A DNA stretch of 64,000 nt from Microbacterium sp. LWH11-1.2 (GTDB lineage Bacteria > Actinomycetota > Actinomycetes > Actinomycetales > Microbacteriaceae), in assembly GCF_038397745.1 (NCBI RefSeq), contig NZ_CP151636.1, forward strand, positions 2,480,001 through 2,544,000, given 5' to 3'. Of the stretch, positions 1 to 7,818 are shown in pieces; the stretch's first letter is position 1; every line of letters begins with the position of its first letter. Under the pieces are notes generated by a model. It was not told where the DNA came from. It did not search any database and saw only the letters and a program-made list of their open reading frames with translations. The position numbers and the translations under genes were made by a program.

Positions 1-294
1 CTCGTGCGCAATCTGCTGGGCGCGCGGGAGCGCGTCGAGCTCATCGAGGAGTGCAGTGTGACGGCGCAGGGCGCGCTGCGGATGCGGACGCGCCGGATCG
101 CCCTGCGCCTGTGGGGCCGTCGCTTCGCTCTGCGCGGCATCCTCGGCATCTCGGTCGATCTCGAGGACGGCTGGGACGAGGCGCAGAAGCGGCGCACGAT
201 CGAGATGCGCGCTACGAACCCGCTGGTGGGGACCATCCTCGAGTACCGCGGCTGGTACCGGCACCGCGACGAAGATCAGCCGACCCCGCAATAG
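1..294 (+). CDS. C-terminal part of a protein of unknown function (partial; possibly DUF4166)
   Basis: The reading frame is open from the first base, so the gene starts outside the window; a GTG at 4 lies inside it and is probably not the true start. The visible ~97 residues are rich in Arg and Glu, with short beta-strand-like stretches (RFALRG, GILGISVDL) and a C-terminal block around ATNPLVGTILEYRGWY. This tail resembles, from memory, the end of the actinobacterial DUF4166 family, but that cannot be confirmed here. No catalytic motif, signal peptide or membrane segment is visible. It ends at a TAG that overlaps the ribosome-binding site of the next gene, so the two are probably co-transcribed. 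Confidence 0.55.
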   Translation, partial: LVRNLLGARERVELIEECSVTAQGALRMRTRRIALRLWGRRFALRGILGISVDLEDGWDEAQKRRTIEMRATNPLVGTILEYRGWYRHRDEDQPTPQ

Positions 295-303
295 GAGAAG
301 ACG

Positions 304-654
304 GTGGTGGTCGGGTGCGCCGACTGCGAGACTTCCTGCATGTCCTCCACGCAGAGCCCTGCCGTCGGAGGCGGTGTGCGGATCGTCGGCATCGTCCTGA
401 CCGTCCTCGTCGGCGTGCCCTTCCTCTTCTTCGCCTGGATCGCACTGAGCAGCCGATTCGCGTCGGGCAGCGCGGATCCGCACGGATACGCACTCATCTT
501 CGGCACGTTCCTGGCACTCGTCGCGGGAATCGCGCTCGCGCTCGTCGTCCCGCTGATGTTCCGCTCCGGACAGCGCGGTTCCGCCTACCTCGGGAGCCTG
601 ATCGTCTACGTGCTCGTCGCGGCCGCGCTGATCATCTCTCTGATCACGGCCTGA
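304..654 (+). CDS. Small hypothetical membrane protein
   Basis: This 116-residue protein has three hydrophobic segments at about residues 24-48, 62-84 and 95-115, so it is probably an integral membrane protein with three helices. I do not recognise a family. The GTG at 304 is chosen because AGGAG sits 6 nt upstream, overlapping the end of the previous gene. An in-frame ATG at 340 would give 104 residues and would remove an odd Cys-rich start (three Cys in the first 12 residues), but it has no ribosome-binding site. It is likely the last gene of the upstream operon, because exonuclease III converges on it 31 bp further on. Confidence 0.6.
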   Translation: MVVGCADCETSCMSSTQSPAVGGGVRIVGIVLTVLVGVPFLFFAWIALSSRFASGSADPHGYALIFGTFLALVAGIALALVVPLMFRSGQRGSAYLGSLIVYVLVAAALIISLITA

Positions 655-661
655 CGCGCGG

Positions 662-677
662 CGGTCGGAGTCGACCG
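662..677. terminator. Small hairpin between convergent genes
   Basis: CGGTCG-GAGT-CGACCG forms a perfect 6-bp stem with a 4-nt loop in the 31-bp gap between the convergent genes ending at 654 and 686. There is no T tract. It may serve as a weak bidirectional terminator. Confidence 0.35.
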
Positions 678-685
678 GATCGCGG

Positions 686-1525
686 TCAGAAGGTGTAGTC
701 GACGACCACCGGCGCGTGGTCGCTCCAGCGCTGGTCGTAGGCGGCGGCCCGAGCGACGTGGTACGTCTGCACGCGCTCCGCCAGTGCCGGCGTCGCGAGG
801 TGGTAGTCGATGCGCCACCCGGAGTCGTTGTCGAACGCCTGGCCCCGCATCGACCACCACGTGTACGGGCCGTCGACCTCGCCGTGGAAGCGACGTCCGA
901 CGTCGACCCAGCCGAGGCCGGTGCCCACCGAGCCGTCGACGCCCGTCACCTGTGCGCCGGCCTCACCCAGGAAGCGGTCGAAGTAGGCCCGCTCGCGGGG
1001 GAGGAAGCCCGCCTTCTTGCGGTTGCCGCGCCAGTTCTTGATGTCGAGCTCGCGGTGCCCCACGTTGAGGTCGCCGGTCACCAGCGCCAACGCGCGGTCG
1101 GCACCCAGCTCGGCGAGACGAGTGCCGAAGGCGTCGAGGAACTTCCACTTCTCCTCCTGCTTCGGGGTGTCGGCCTCGCCCGAGTGCACGTATGCGCTCA
1201 CGACGGTGATCGGACGATCACCGATGCGGAAGTCGGCTTCGATCCAGCGCCCCTTCGAGTCGAAGTCGTCGGGACCGAGCGTGGTGCGCGAGGCGAGGGC
1301 CGGCGTGCGGCTGGCGATCGCGACGCCCGCGCGACCCTTGGCGGTGGCCTCGTCGTGCACGAAGGACCAGCCCGGCAGTGCGGCCTCGAGATGCTCGTCC
1401 TGTCCGCGGACCTCCTGCAGCGTGAGGATGTCGATGTCGGCGGCGTCGAGCCACGAGCTCATGCCGTTTCGAGCGGCCGCTCGGATTCCGTTGACGTTGA
1501 CCGAGGCGATACGCAGATGGGGCAT
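686..1525 (-). CDS. xthA: Exodeoxyribonuclease III (AP endonuclease family)
   Basis: A 279-residue member of the exonuclease III / AP endonuclease family, which cleaves DNA at abasic sites and removes 3' blocking groups in base excision repair. The family motifs are all present: VNGIRAA near residue 11, the metal ligand Glu in LQEV (about E38), GDLNVG, the RIDYHL block and the C-terminal catalytic SDHAPV. Length is normal. The ATG at 1525 is chosen because the family starts with a sequence like MRIASVNVNG and because a TANNNT hexamer lies 7 nt upstream. An upstream in-frame start would add ten unconserved residues. The gene follows the BrkB-like gene by 10 bp but probably has its own leaderless promoter. 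Confidence 0.93.
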   Translation of the reverse strand: MPHLRIASVNVNGIRAAARNGMSSWLDAADIDILTLQEVRGQDEHLEAALPGWSFVHDEATAKGRAGVAIASRTPALASRTTLGPDDFDSKGRWIEADFRIGDRPITVVSAYVHSGEADTPKQEEKWKFLDAFGTRLAELGADRALALVTGDLNVGHRELDIKNWRGNRKKAGFLPRERAYFDRFLGEAGAQVTGVDGSVGTGLGWVDVGRRFHGEVDGPYTWWSMRGQAFDNDSGWRIDYHLATPALAERVQTYHVARAAAYDQRWSDHAPVVVDYTF

Positions 1526-1532
1526 GGACACA

Positions 1533-1538
1533 AGCCTA
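1533..1538 (-). promoter_or_regulatory. Leaderless -10 hexamer of xthA
   Basis: TAGGCT on the minus strand lies 7 nt before the xthA ATG. It overlaps the stop codon of the upstream BrkB-like gene. No Shine-Dalgarno sequence is present, and no clear -35 box is seen. Confidence 0.5.
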
Positions 1539-2741
1539 ACGAGCGCCGCCGACATCCCGAGACGGCCGGTGCAGGTCCGTCAGGAGGCGCTGAGCGAGCG
1601 GCGTCGGCTCCGGCGAGGGAGGCGCAGACGCCTCGAGCGCCGCGAGCTCCGCCTCGGCATCCCGCACCGCTCGTCCCGCCTGCCAGGCGCGGTACCAGGG
1701 CGCGCCGTCACGAGCGACCTCCGCCTCGCGCAGGCGGATGCGCGCGGCCGACACCAGCGTCCGATGCTCCGCGGCGCGTCGTTCCGCCTCGGTCTGCGAC
1801 AGCAGCGGGAGATCGCGGTCCAGCGCGGTGACCGCGATCCAGGAGGACGCCACCAGCATCACCACGCCGTTCACGCGGAACCACAGCAGGAGGCCGATGA
1901 AGATCGCGAAGGTGGCGAGCAGCGGATTCGACGGCGTGTAGCTCAGCAGGAACCCCGCACCGTACTGGAGGATCGTCATCGCGCCGCCGCCGAGGAGAGC
2001 GCCCGGCCAGATGACGCGCCAGTCCAGCGACGTCCCGGTGAGGAACCGCACCATGGCGGCCAGGGCCGAGGAGAGCAACGCGAACGAGACGAGCACGGTG
2101 CCGAGGCGGATGCTGATGTTGATGCCGTCGGAACCGGAGTCCCAGTCGAGCAGGCTGAGCGCCCAGCTCAGGGCCGCAGCGCTCGCGGAGCTGAGGATCG
2201 AGCCGACGATGAGGGCGACTCCGAACAGGAGCGCCGCCAGCAGGTCGCGCGCCTTGAGGAGCACGTAGCTGCGCAGGTCCGGCGGCAGGCCGAAGATGTC
2301 CCTGGTCGCGCGCCGCGAGAACGTCACCCATCCGATGGCCGTCCAGATCACGGTGCCGAGGGCGATCAGACCCGTGACGCTGAGCACCCCGGTCGTGCTC
2401 GCGGCGATCTCCTTCACCTGCTCGGGGGTGAACACTCCGCCCTGCTCCTCGATCAGGTGGGGGATGTAGCTGTTGATGATCTCGATCATGCCGTCGACGG
2501 CCTCGGTGCTTCCCCCGAGCCAGAGACCCGCGATGGCGAAGGCGAGATAGATCGCCGCGAAGATCGCGAACAGGGCCTGATAGCTCACGCCCGCCGCGAG
2601 GAGGAAGCCGTTGTGCTGGAGGAAGTGACGCCACACCCGCACGGGGAACAGGCCGAGCGTCCGCTGCGTCAGCGCCGTCGCGCGCTCGACGGCGGCATCG
2701 AGGCGACCGGGCTCGGCTGCGGCGCGATCGGGATCAGACAC
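1536..2741 (-). CDS. YihY/BrkB family inner-membrane protein
   Basis: A 401-residue protein of the YihY/BrkB (UPF0761) family, formerly misnamed ribonuclease BN. Its function is not firmly established; transport-related roles have been proposed. A soluble N-terminus of about 45 residues leads into six hydrophobic segments between residues 45 and 300, with family-like sequence around the first helix (NGFLLAAGVSYQALFAIFAA). The C-terminal ~100 residues are charged and Ala/Glu-rich, probably coiled-coil and cytoplasmic. The start is GTG with no ribosome-binding site but with a TAGGGT hexamer exactly 6 nt upstream. It stands downstream of, but is separated by a terminator from, the succinate dehydrogenase operon. 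Confidence 0.85.
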   Translation of the reverse strand: MSDPDRAAAEPGRLDAAVERATALTQRTLGLFPVRVWRHFLQHNGFLLAAGVSYQALFAIFAAIYLAFAIAGLWLGGSTEAVDGMIEIINSYIPHLIEEQGGVFTPEQVKEIAASTTGVLSVTGLIALGTVIWTAIGWVTFSRRATRDIFGLPPDLRSYVLLKARDLLAALLFGVALIVGSILSSASAAALSWALSLLDWDSGSDGINISIRLGTVLVSFALLSSALAAMVRFLTGTSLDWRVIWPGALLGGGAMTILQYGAGFLLSYTPSNPLLATFAIFIGLLLWFRVNGVVMLVASSWIAVTALDRDLPLLSQTEAERRAAEHRTLVSAARIRLREAEVARDGAPWYRAWQAGRAVRDAEAELAALEASAPPSPEPTPLAQRLLTDLHRPSRDVGGAR

Positions 2742-2747
2742 GCTCTC

Positions 2748-2753
2748 ACCCTA
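2748..2753 (-). promoter_or_regulatory. Leaderless -10 hexamer of the BrkB-like gene
   Basis: TAGGGT on the minus strand, with a 6-nt spacer (GAGAGC) to the GTG start. It lies between the sdh terminator and the gene, as expected for an independent promoter. Confidence 0.5.
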
Positions 2754-2762
2754 TCCACACAG

Positions 2763-2802
2763 CGAGAACGGGCGGGCTCCCGAAGGAGTCCGCCCGTTCT
2801 CG
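2763..2802 (-). terminator. Strong terminator hairpin after sdhB
   Basis: CGAGAACGGGCGG at 2763-2775 pairs perfectly with 2790-2802. The inner arms continue for five more pairs (one G-T) to a CGAA loop, giving an 18-bp stem. It starts 18 bp after the sdhB stop, so it most likely ends the sdh transcript. No long T tract follows, which is common in high-GC actinobacteria. Confidence 0.8.
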
Positions 2803-2819
2803 TCCGACGATGCGCCGCG

Positions 2820-3587
2820 TCAGGGGCGGCCGCGGAGCACGGCCTGCTTGACCTCGGCGATGGCCTTGGTGACCTCGATGCCACGAGGGCAGGCCTCGGA
2901 GCAGTTGAAGGTCGTGCGGCAGCGCCAGACGCCTTCCTTGTCGTTGAGGATGTCGAGACGCACGGCGGCGTTGTCGTCGCGCGAGTCGAAGATGAAGCGG
3001 TGGGCGTTCACGATCGCCGCCGGGCCGAAGTACTGTCCGTCGGTCCAGAACACCGGGCACGACGAGGTGCACGCGGCGCACAGGATGCACTTGGTGGTGT
3101 CGTCGAAGATCTCGCGGTCGGCGATGGTCTGGACGCGCTCCTTGCCCTTCTCCGGCACGGAGCTCGCGACGAGGAACGGCTGCACCTCGCGGTACGACGC
3201 GAAGAAAGGCTCCATGTCGACGACGAGGTCCTTCTCCAGCGGCAGTCCCTTGATCGCCTCGACGTAGATCGGCTTCGAGATGTCGAGGTCCTTGATCAGG
3301 GTCTTGCAGGCGAGGCGGTTGCGTCCGTTGATGCGCATGGCGTCGGAACCGCAGATGCCGTGGGCGCAGGAGCGGCGGAACGTGAGCGACCCGTCGACCT
3401 CCCACTTGATCTTGTGCAGGGCGTCGAGCACGCGGTCGGTGGAGTAGAGCTCCACGTCGTAGTCGACCCAGTGCGGCTCGGCGTCGACCTCGGGGTCGAA
3501 CCGGCGGATGTTGAACGTGACGATGAAGGACTGGATGCCGGTCTCTTCGGTCGTGCTCGCGGGGGATTCTGCGATGGCGGTGGACAT
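2820..3587 (-). CDS. sdhB: Succinate dehydrogenase iron-sulfur subunit
   Basis: The 255-residue electron-transfer subunit of complex II passes electrons from FAD in SdhA through three Fe-S clusters to quinone. The [2Fe-2S] ligands are C74, C79 and C94, with D82 in the position where E. coli SdhB also uses Asp. Cysteines for the [4Fe-4S] and [3Fe-4S] clusters are C167, C170, C173, C177, C223, C229 and C233. The reading frame stays open far upstream inside sdhA; the ATG at 3587, two bases after the sdhA stop, is chosen from family length and spacing. It is the last gene of the operon and is followed by a strong hairpin. Confidence 0.96.
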   Translation of the reverse strand: MSTAIAESPASTTEETGIQSFIVTFNIRRFDPEVDAEPHWVDYDVELYSTDRVLDALHKIKWEVDGSLTFRRSCAHGICGSDAMRINGRNRLACKTLIKDLDISKPIYVEAIKGLPLEKDLVVDMEPFFASYREVQPFLVASSVPEKGKERVQTIADREIFDDTTKCILCAACTSSCPVFWTDGQYFGPAAIVNAHRFIFDSRDDNAAVRLDILNDKEGVWRCRTTFNCSEACPRGIEVTKAIAEVKQAVLRGRP

Positions 3588-3589
3588 GC

Positions 3590-5416
3590 TCAGTACTTCC
3601 TCTCCATCGGCGGGTAGTTGAACTCGCCCTGCTCGTTCTTCGTGAACACGACGGGCTTCCAGTCCAGCTTGATGTGGTCGCTCGGCGTCGAGGAGTGCGG
3701 GTCTCCCGTCAGATACGCCATCGTGTGCTTCATGTACTTCTCGTCGTCGCGCTTCGGGAAGTCGTCGCGCATGTGGCCGCCGCGGCTCTCCTGGCGGTTC
3801 TGGGCGGCGTAGACGACGACCTCGGCGATGTCGAGGAGGAAGCCCAGCTCGACGGCCTCGAGCAGGTCGGTGTTGAACCGCTGGCCCTTGTCGTCGACGT
3901 GCACGTTCATGTAGCGGTCGCGCAGCTCCTTGATGACGCCCAGCACGTGCTCGAGGGACTCGTGCGTGCGGAAGACCTGCGCGCCCTTGTCCATCTCGTC
4001 CTGCAGGGCCTTGCGGAGCACGGCGATGCGTTCGGTGCCCTGGTTGTTGCGCAGGCCCTCGAGCATGCCGGAGACGAAGGCCGCCGGGTTCTCGGGGAGC
4101 GGTACGAACTCGGCCGTCTTGACGTACTCGACGGCCTTGCGGCCGGCGCGCTTGCCGAACACGTTGATGTCGAGCAGCGAGTTGGTGCCCAGTCGGTTGG
4201 CGCCGTGCACCGAGACGCAGGCGCACTCGCCGGCGGCGTACAGGCCCGGCACGACGGTGTCGTTGTCGGCCAGCACCTCGGCGTCGTTGTTGGTGGGGAT
4301 GCCGCCCATCGCGTAGTGCGCGGTCGGCATCACCGGCACCGGTTCGACGACCGGGTCGACACCCAGGTACGTGCGGGCGAACTCCGTGATGTCCGGGAGC
4401 TTGGTCTCGAGCACCTCGGCACCCAGGTGGGTGCAGTCGAGGAGCACGTAGTCCTTGTGGGGACCGGCGCCGCGGCCTTCCGCGACCTCCTGGACCATGC
4501 AGCGGGCGACGATGTCACGCGGGGCGAGGTCCTTGATCGTGGGGGCGTACCGCTCCATGAAGCGCTCGCCCGAGGCGTTGCGGAGGATCGCGCCCTCGCC
4601 TCGCGCGCCCTCGGTGAGGAGGATGCCGAGTCCGGCGAGTCCGGTCGGATGGAACTGGAAGAACTCGAGGTCCTCGAGGGGGAGGCCCTTGCGCCAGACG
4701 ATGCCGACGCCGTCCCCGGTCAGGGTGTGCGCGTTCGAGGTCGTCTTGAAGATCTTGCCGAATCCGCCGGTCGCGAAGATCACGGCCTTCGCCTGGAAGA
4801 CGTGCAGCTCGCCGGTGGCGAGGTCGTAGGCGACGACGCCGGAGACCTGCGTCTTGCCGTCGGCATCCTTCACCGTCAGCAGGTCGAGCACGTAGTACTC
4901 GTTGAAGAAGTTGATGCCGAGCTTGACGCAGTTCTGGAAGAGCGTCTGCAGGATCATGTGGCCCGTGCGGTCGGCGGCGTAGCAGGCGCGGCGGACCGGG
5001 GTCTTGCCGTGCTCGGCGGTGTGGCCGCCGAATCGGCGCTGGTCGATCTTGCCCTCGGGGGTGCGGTTGAACGGCAGACCCATGTTCTCGAGGTCGATGA
5101 CCGCGTCGATGGCCTCCTTCGCGAGGATCTCGGCCGCGTCCTGGTCGACGAGGTAGTCGCCGCCCTTGACGGTGTCGAAGGTGTGCCACTCCCAGGAGTC
5201 CTCCTCGACGTTCGCGAGCGCCGCCGCCATACCGCCCTGCGCCGCACCGGTGTGCGAACGGGTGGGGTAGAGCTTGGAGATCACCGCGGTCTTCGCGCCG
5301 GGTCCGGCCTCGATCGCCGCACGCATGCCGGCGCCGCCGGCGCCCACGATCACGATGTCGAACTGGTGGTAGTGCACCCCGTCGCGCACGACGGAATCCT
5401 GGGTCTCGGTAGTCAC
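3590..5416 (-). CDS. sdhA: Succinate dehydrogenase flavoprotein subunit
   Basis: The 608-residue catalytic subunit of complex II oxidises succinate to fumarate in the TCA cycle. The FAD dinucleotide fold is at residues 21-30 ([10 protein letters not shown]). The likely covalent FAD histidine is H55 in [11 protein letters not shown]. The active-site region with HPTG and the catalytic GGIPTN and HGANRLG blocks are intact. Length is typical. It lies between sdhD (19-bp gap) and sdhB (2-bp gap) in a four-gene operon. Confidence 0.97.
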   Translation of the reverse strand: MTTETQDSVVRDGVHYHQFDIVIVGAGGAGMRAAIEAGPGAKTAVISKLYPTRSHTGAAQGGMAAALANVEEDSWEWHTFDTVKGGDYLVDQDAAEILAKEAIDAVIDLENMGLPFNRTPEGKIDQRRFGGHTAEHGKTPVRRACYAADRTGHMILQTLFQNCVKLGINFFNEYYVLDLLTVKDADGKTQVSGVVAYDLATGELHVFQAKAVIFATGGFGKIFKTTSNAHTLTGDGVGIVWRKGLPLEDLEFFQFHPTGLAGLGILLTEGARGEGAILRNASGERFMERYAPTIKDLAPRDIVARCMVQEVAEGRGAGPHKDYVLLDCTHLGAEVLETKLPDITEFARTYLGVDPVVEPVPVMPTAHYAMGGIPTNNDAEVLADNDTVVPGLYAAGECACVSVHGANRLGTNSLLDINVFGKRAGRKAVEYVKTAEFVPLPENPAAFVSGMLEGLRNNQGTERIAVLRKALQDEMDKGAQVFRTHESLEHVLGVIKELRDRYMNVHVDDKGQRFNTDLLEAVELGFLLDIAEVVVYAAQNRQESRGGHMRDDFPKRDDEKYMKHTMAYLTGDPHSSTPSDHIKLDWKPVVFTKNEQGEFNYPPMERKY

Positions 5417-5435
5417 TTCTTCTTCAGCCTTCTTC

Positions 5436-5882
5436 TCAGTTCCCGACCAGCGCGGCGCATTCGGTCCAGAGGGTGCTGTCCTCTGTGACGCCCAGGCACG
5501 GGTCGAACGTGAACACGACGAGCGTGCCGAGGATGATCAGGAGGCCGGCGGCGAGGCCGAGCGCCCAGATCAGCGCCTTGCGGGCAGTGTTGTTCGTGAC
5601 GTAGTCGTTGACGATCGTGCGCATGCCGTTCGCGCCGTGGATCAGCGCCAGCCACAGCATCAGCACGTCCCACCACTGCCAGAACGGCGTGGCGAACTTG
5701 CCGGCGATGAAGGCGAAGTCGAGGGCGTGGATGCCCTCGCCGACCATGAGGTTGATGAAGAGGTGGCCGAAGATCAGCACGACGAGCACGATGCCCGAGA
5801 GCCGCATGAAGAGCCAGCCCCACTTCTCGAGGTTGAATCCGCGCTGACGGCGGACGGGGGCGGCGACGGTCTGCGTGGCCAT
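5436..5882 (-). CDS. sdhD: Succinate dehydrogenase membrane anchor subunit
   Basis: This 148-residue hydrophobic subunit anchors complex II and helps bind heme b and quinone. It has three membrane helices (about residues 26-50, 65-87 and 103-127). A conserved His in helix 1 (FGHLF) is a candidate heme ligand. The last residues contain two Cys. The ATG overlaps the sdhC stop codon by one base (TGATG), which indicates translational coupling. The reading frame is open further upstream within sdhC, but family length and this overlap fix the start at 5882. Confidence 0.9.
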   Translation of the reverse strand: MATQTVAAPVRRQRGFNLEKWGWLFMRLSGIVLVVLIFGHLFINLMVGEGIHALDFAFIAGKFATPFWQWWDVLMLWLALIHGANGMRTIVNDYVTNNTARKALIWALGLAAGLLIILGTLVVFTFDPCLGVTEDSTLWTECAALVGN

Positions 5883-6316
5883 CAGTGACCCCCTCCGAAC
5901 CCGGCGAACGCGAGCATCAGGTGGCGCGGCACGAAGCCGGCCATGATGACGACCCACACCGCGAGCACACCCCAGAACAGCTGACGCTGGTACTTGGCGC
6001 CCTTCGACCAGAAGTCGACCGCGATGATGCGCAGGCCGTTCATGGCGTGGAACACGATGCCGGCGACCAGCACGACCTCGCCGAGCGCCATGATCGGGTT
6101 CTTGTATGTGCCGATGACGGCGTTGTACGCCTCCGGCGACACCCTGATCAGCGCCGTGTCGAGCACGTGCACCAACAGGAAGAAGAAGATGGCGACTCCG
6201 GTGATGCGATGAAGCACCCACGACCACATGCCTTCGCGACCCCGGTAGAGGGTGCCGCGGGGGGTCTTGGACGTGGTTTCCGAAATCGACGGTGTCAAGC
6301 GAGCGCTTGTGGACAC
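5882..6316 (-). CDS. sdhC: Succinate dehydrogenase cytochrome b556 subunit
   Basis: The 144-residue first gene of the sdhCDAB operon encodes the cytochrome b subunit. The family block around SWVLHRITG, followed by helix 1 with VHVLDTAL, provides the conserved His and Ser/Arg residues used for quinone and heme. Three membrane helices are visible. The GTG at 6316 is preferred over a frame extension to 6361, because an excellent AGGGAGGA lies 7 nt upstream. A leader of some length is therefore expected, unlike many genes in this window. The 150 bp upstream presumably hold the operon promoter; AATAGGAT on the minus strand near 6390 is a candidate -10 region. Confidence 0.92.
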   Translation of the reverse strand: MSTSARLTPSISETTSKTPRGTLYRGREGMWSWVLHRITGVAIFFFLLVHVLDTALIRVSPEAYNAVIGTYKNPIMALGEVVLVAGIVFHAMNGLRIIAVDFWSKGAKYQRQLFWGVLAVWVVIMAGFVPRHLMLAFAGFGGGH

Positions 6317-6466
6317 GGTCGTCCTCCCTGGATCGATGTGACTCGGTCGCGTGCTGCGCAAGTGTCAGGCACGCCCGATCGGTGTCCATCCTATTCCCGT
6401 CTGCAGCGGGGGAGCGACGAAGGGGAGCCTAAGTATCTCGATGTCGAGAGAGCCGGCCGTGGGCGA

Positions 6467-7723
6467 TCAGCCGATCTGACTCATCCCGTTCCAGCCGCTG
6501 CCGATGGTCCTGGTCGCGAGGAATCCTCCGCGGCCGTTGCCGCCGTAGAGGAGGAGCGCGCCGGCCGACGTCCGGGCGACGATGTCCTGCGTGCCGCTGC
6601 CGTCGAAGTCGCCCGCGCCGAACACGGCGGTGAGAGACGCCCACCCCACGCCGATCTGCGACGGCGAGCCCCAGCTGCCGCGTCCTGTCGTCGGGTAGAT
6701 CCAGAGGGTTCCGTCGAGCCTGCGGGCGATGATGTCGCCGCGCGCATCGCCGTTGAAGTCGCCGGCGTGGAACATCGTGTCCATCGTCTGCCAGCCGTTG
6801 CCGATCCTCGTGCCGCCGGCGAGCCAGCCGCTTCGTCCGTTGCCCGGATAGAGGAAGAGGTCGCCGCCGGGCGTTCTGCCGATGACGTCGGGGATCTGAT
6901 CGCCGGAGAAGTCGATGCCGCCGATGAGCTGCGAGAACATCGTCCAGCCGTTGCCGATCTGCACGGGGGCGAGGAAGCCGCCCCTTCCGTTCCCGGCGTG
7001 GAGCATGAGTCTGCCGTCGGCCTCGGTGCGCGCGGTGTCCGGGATGCCGTCGCCGGAGAAGTCCCCGAGCGTCGTGAACGGGCGGTCTCCCCACCCCGCG
7101 GCGGCGGTGACCGGGCCCTGGAACCCGCCCGCCCCGTTGCCGGGGTAGATGAGGAGGTCTCCGGTCGCCGTGCGGGCGAGGATGTCGGCGGCCCGGTCGC
7201 CGGTGAGGTCGCCCGCCCCGCCGGAGAGACGCTTCACCGGGGTGCCGATGCCGAAGATCTGCACCCAGTAGGTCCGGTAGCAGGTGCCGGTCGCGTAGCC
7301 GACGCCGAGGCCCGTGTACCGCGAGTCGAGGATGTTGGCGCGGTGGCCGCTGGAGTTCATCCAGCCGCTGACCACGGCGGCGGCATCCGGCTGACCTGCC
7401 GCGATGTTCTCGCCCGTCGAGACCCACCCGAAGGCGGCGACCCGCGAGCTCCGCCATGTCGAGCTGCTGTGCTCGAAGGTGCACGTCGACGCCAGATGCT
7501 GTGCCCACTCCGCAGCGGCCGCGTCGAGCGCGGCATCCGACACGAGCGCGGGGAGTCCGGCCTGGGTGCGCTGGGCGTTCGTCAGCGTGAACACCTCGCC
7601 GGCGGGTCCGCCGGCCGCGGACGCGGCGGCGGGGGCGAGGACAGCGGCCCCGATCATCACGGCGATCGCCGCGGCGATCGCGCGGCCGGTGCGGACGAGC
7701 TTTCGACGGGGGGACGGGCGCAT
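6467..7723 (-). CDS. Secreted CAP-domain protein with C-terminal FG-GAP repeats
   Basis: A 418-residue secreted protein. The signal peptide (about residues 1-37: Arg/Lys start, hydrophobic core, cleavage near ASA-A) is followed by a CAP/SCP domain (about residues 43-165). That domain has the expected blocks GENIAAG and SGHRANIL with the signature histidine. The remaining ~240 residues are five tandem FG-GAP/VCBS-type repeats of about 47 residues, each with a GDFxGD calcium-loop-like motif and an LxIYPGNGxGGF-like strand. Such repeats build a beta-propeller or a ligand-binding surface. Substrate and role are unknown. The ATG at 7723 is supported by a TATGGT hexamer 6 nt upstream; the frame extends to 7792. 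Confidence 0.85.
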   Translation of the reverse strand: MRPSPRRKLVRTGRAIAAAIAVMIGAAVLAPAAASAAGGPAGEVFTLTNAQRTQAGLPALVSDAALDAAAAEWAQHLASTCTFEHSSSTWRSSRVAAFGWVSTGENIAAGQPDAAAVVSGWMNSSGHRANILDSRYTGLGVGYATGTCYRTYWVQIFGIGTPVKRLSGGAGDLTGDRAADILARTATGDLLIYPGNGAGGFQGPVTAAAGWGDRPFTTLGDFSGDGIPDTARTEADGRLMLHAGNGRGGFLAPVQIGNGWTMFSQLIGGIDFSGDQIPDVIGRTPGGDLFLYPGNGRSGWLAGGTRIGNGWQTMDTMFHAGDFNGDARGDIIARRLDGTLWIYPTTGRGSWGSPSQIGVGWASLTAVFGAGDFDGSGTQDIVARTSAGALLLYGGNGRGGFLATRTIGSGWNGMSQIG

Positions 7724-7729
7724 GGCGTC

Positions 7730-7735
7730 ACCATA
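7730..7735 (-). promoter_or_regulatory. Leaderless -10 hexamer of the CAP/FG-GAP gene
   Basis: TATGGT on the minus strand with a 6-nt spacer (GACGCC) to the ATG. It is divergent from the manC promoter in a 95-bp gap. Confidence 0.5.
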
Positions 7736-7806
7736 GTGGCTGTGCTGCACGCCGCGCAGAATATCGGAGCGGGGCAGGCTGCCGGGTTCCACACGACGGG
7801 CCCCGA

Positions 7807-7812
7807 TACGCT
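7807..7812 (+). promoter_or_regulatory. Leaderless -10 hexamer of manC
   Basis: TACGCT followed by a 6-nt spacer (GACACG) and the ATG. No Shine-Dalgarno sequence is present. Confidence 0.55.
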
Positions 7813-7818
7813 GACACG

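Noticed and set aside
1017..3617. A long plus-strand open frame across xthA, the BrkB-like gene and sdhB
   Set aside because: It is antisense to three recognised genes and gives Arg/Gly/Asp-rich nonsense protein. It crosses a strong terminator.
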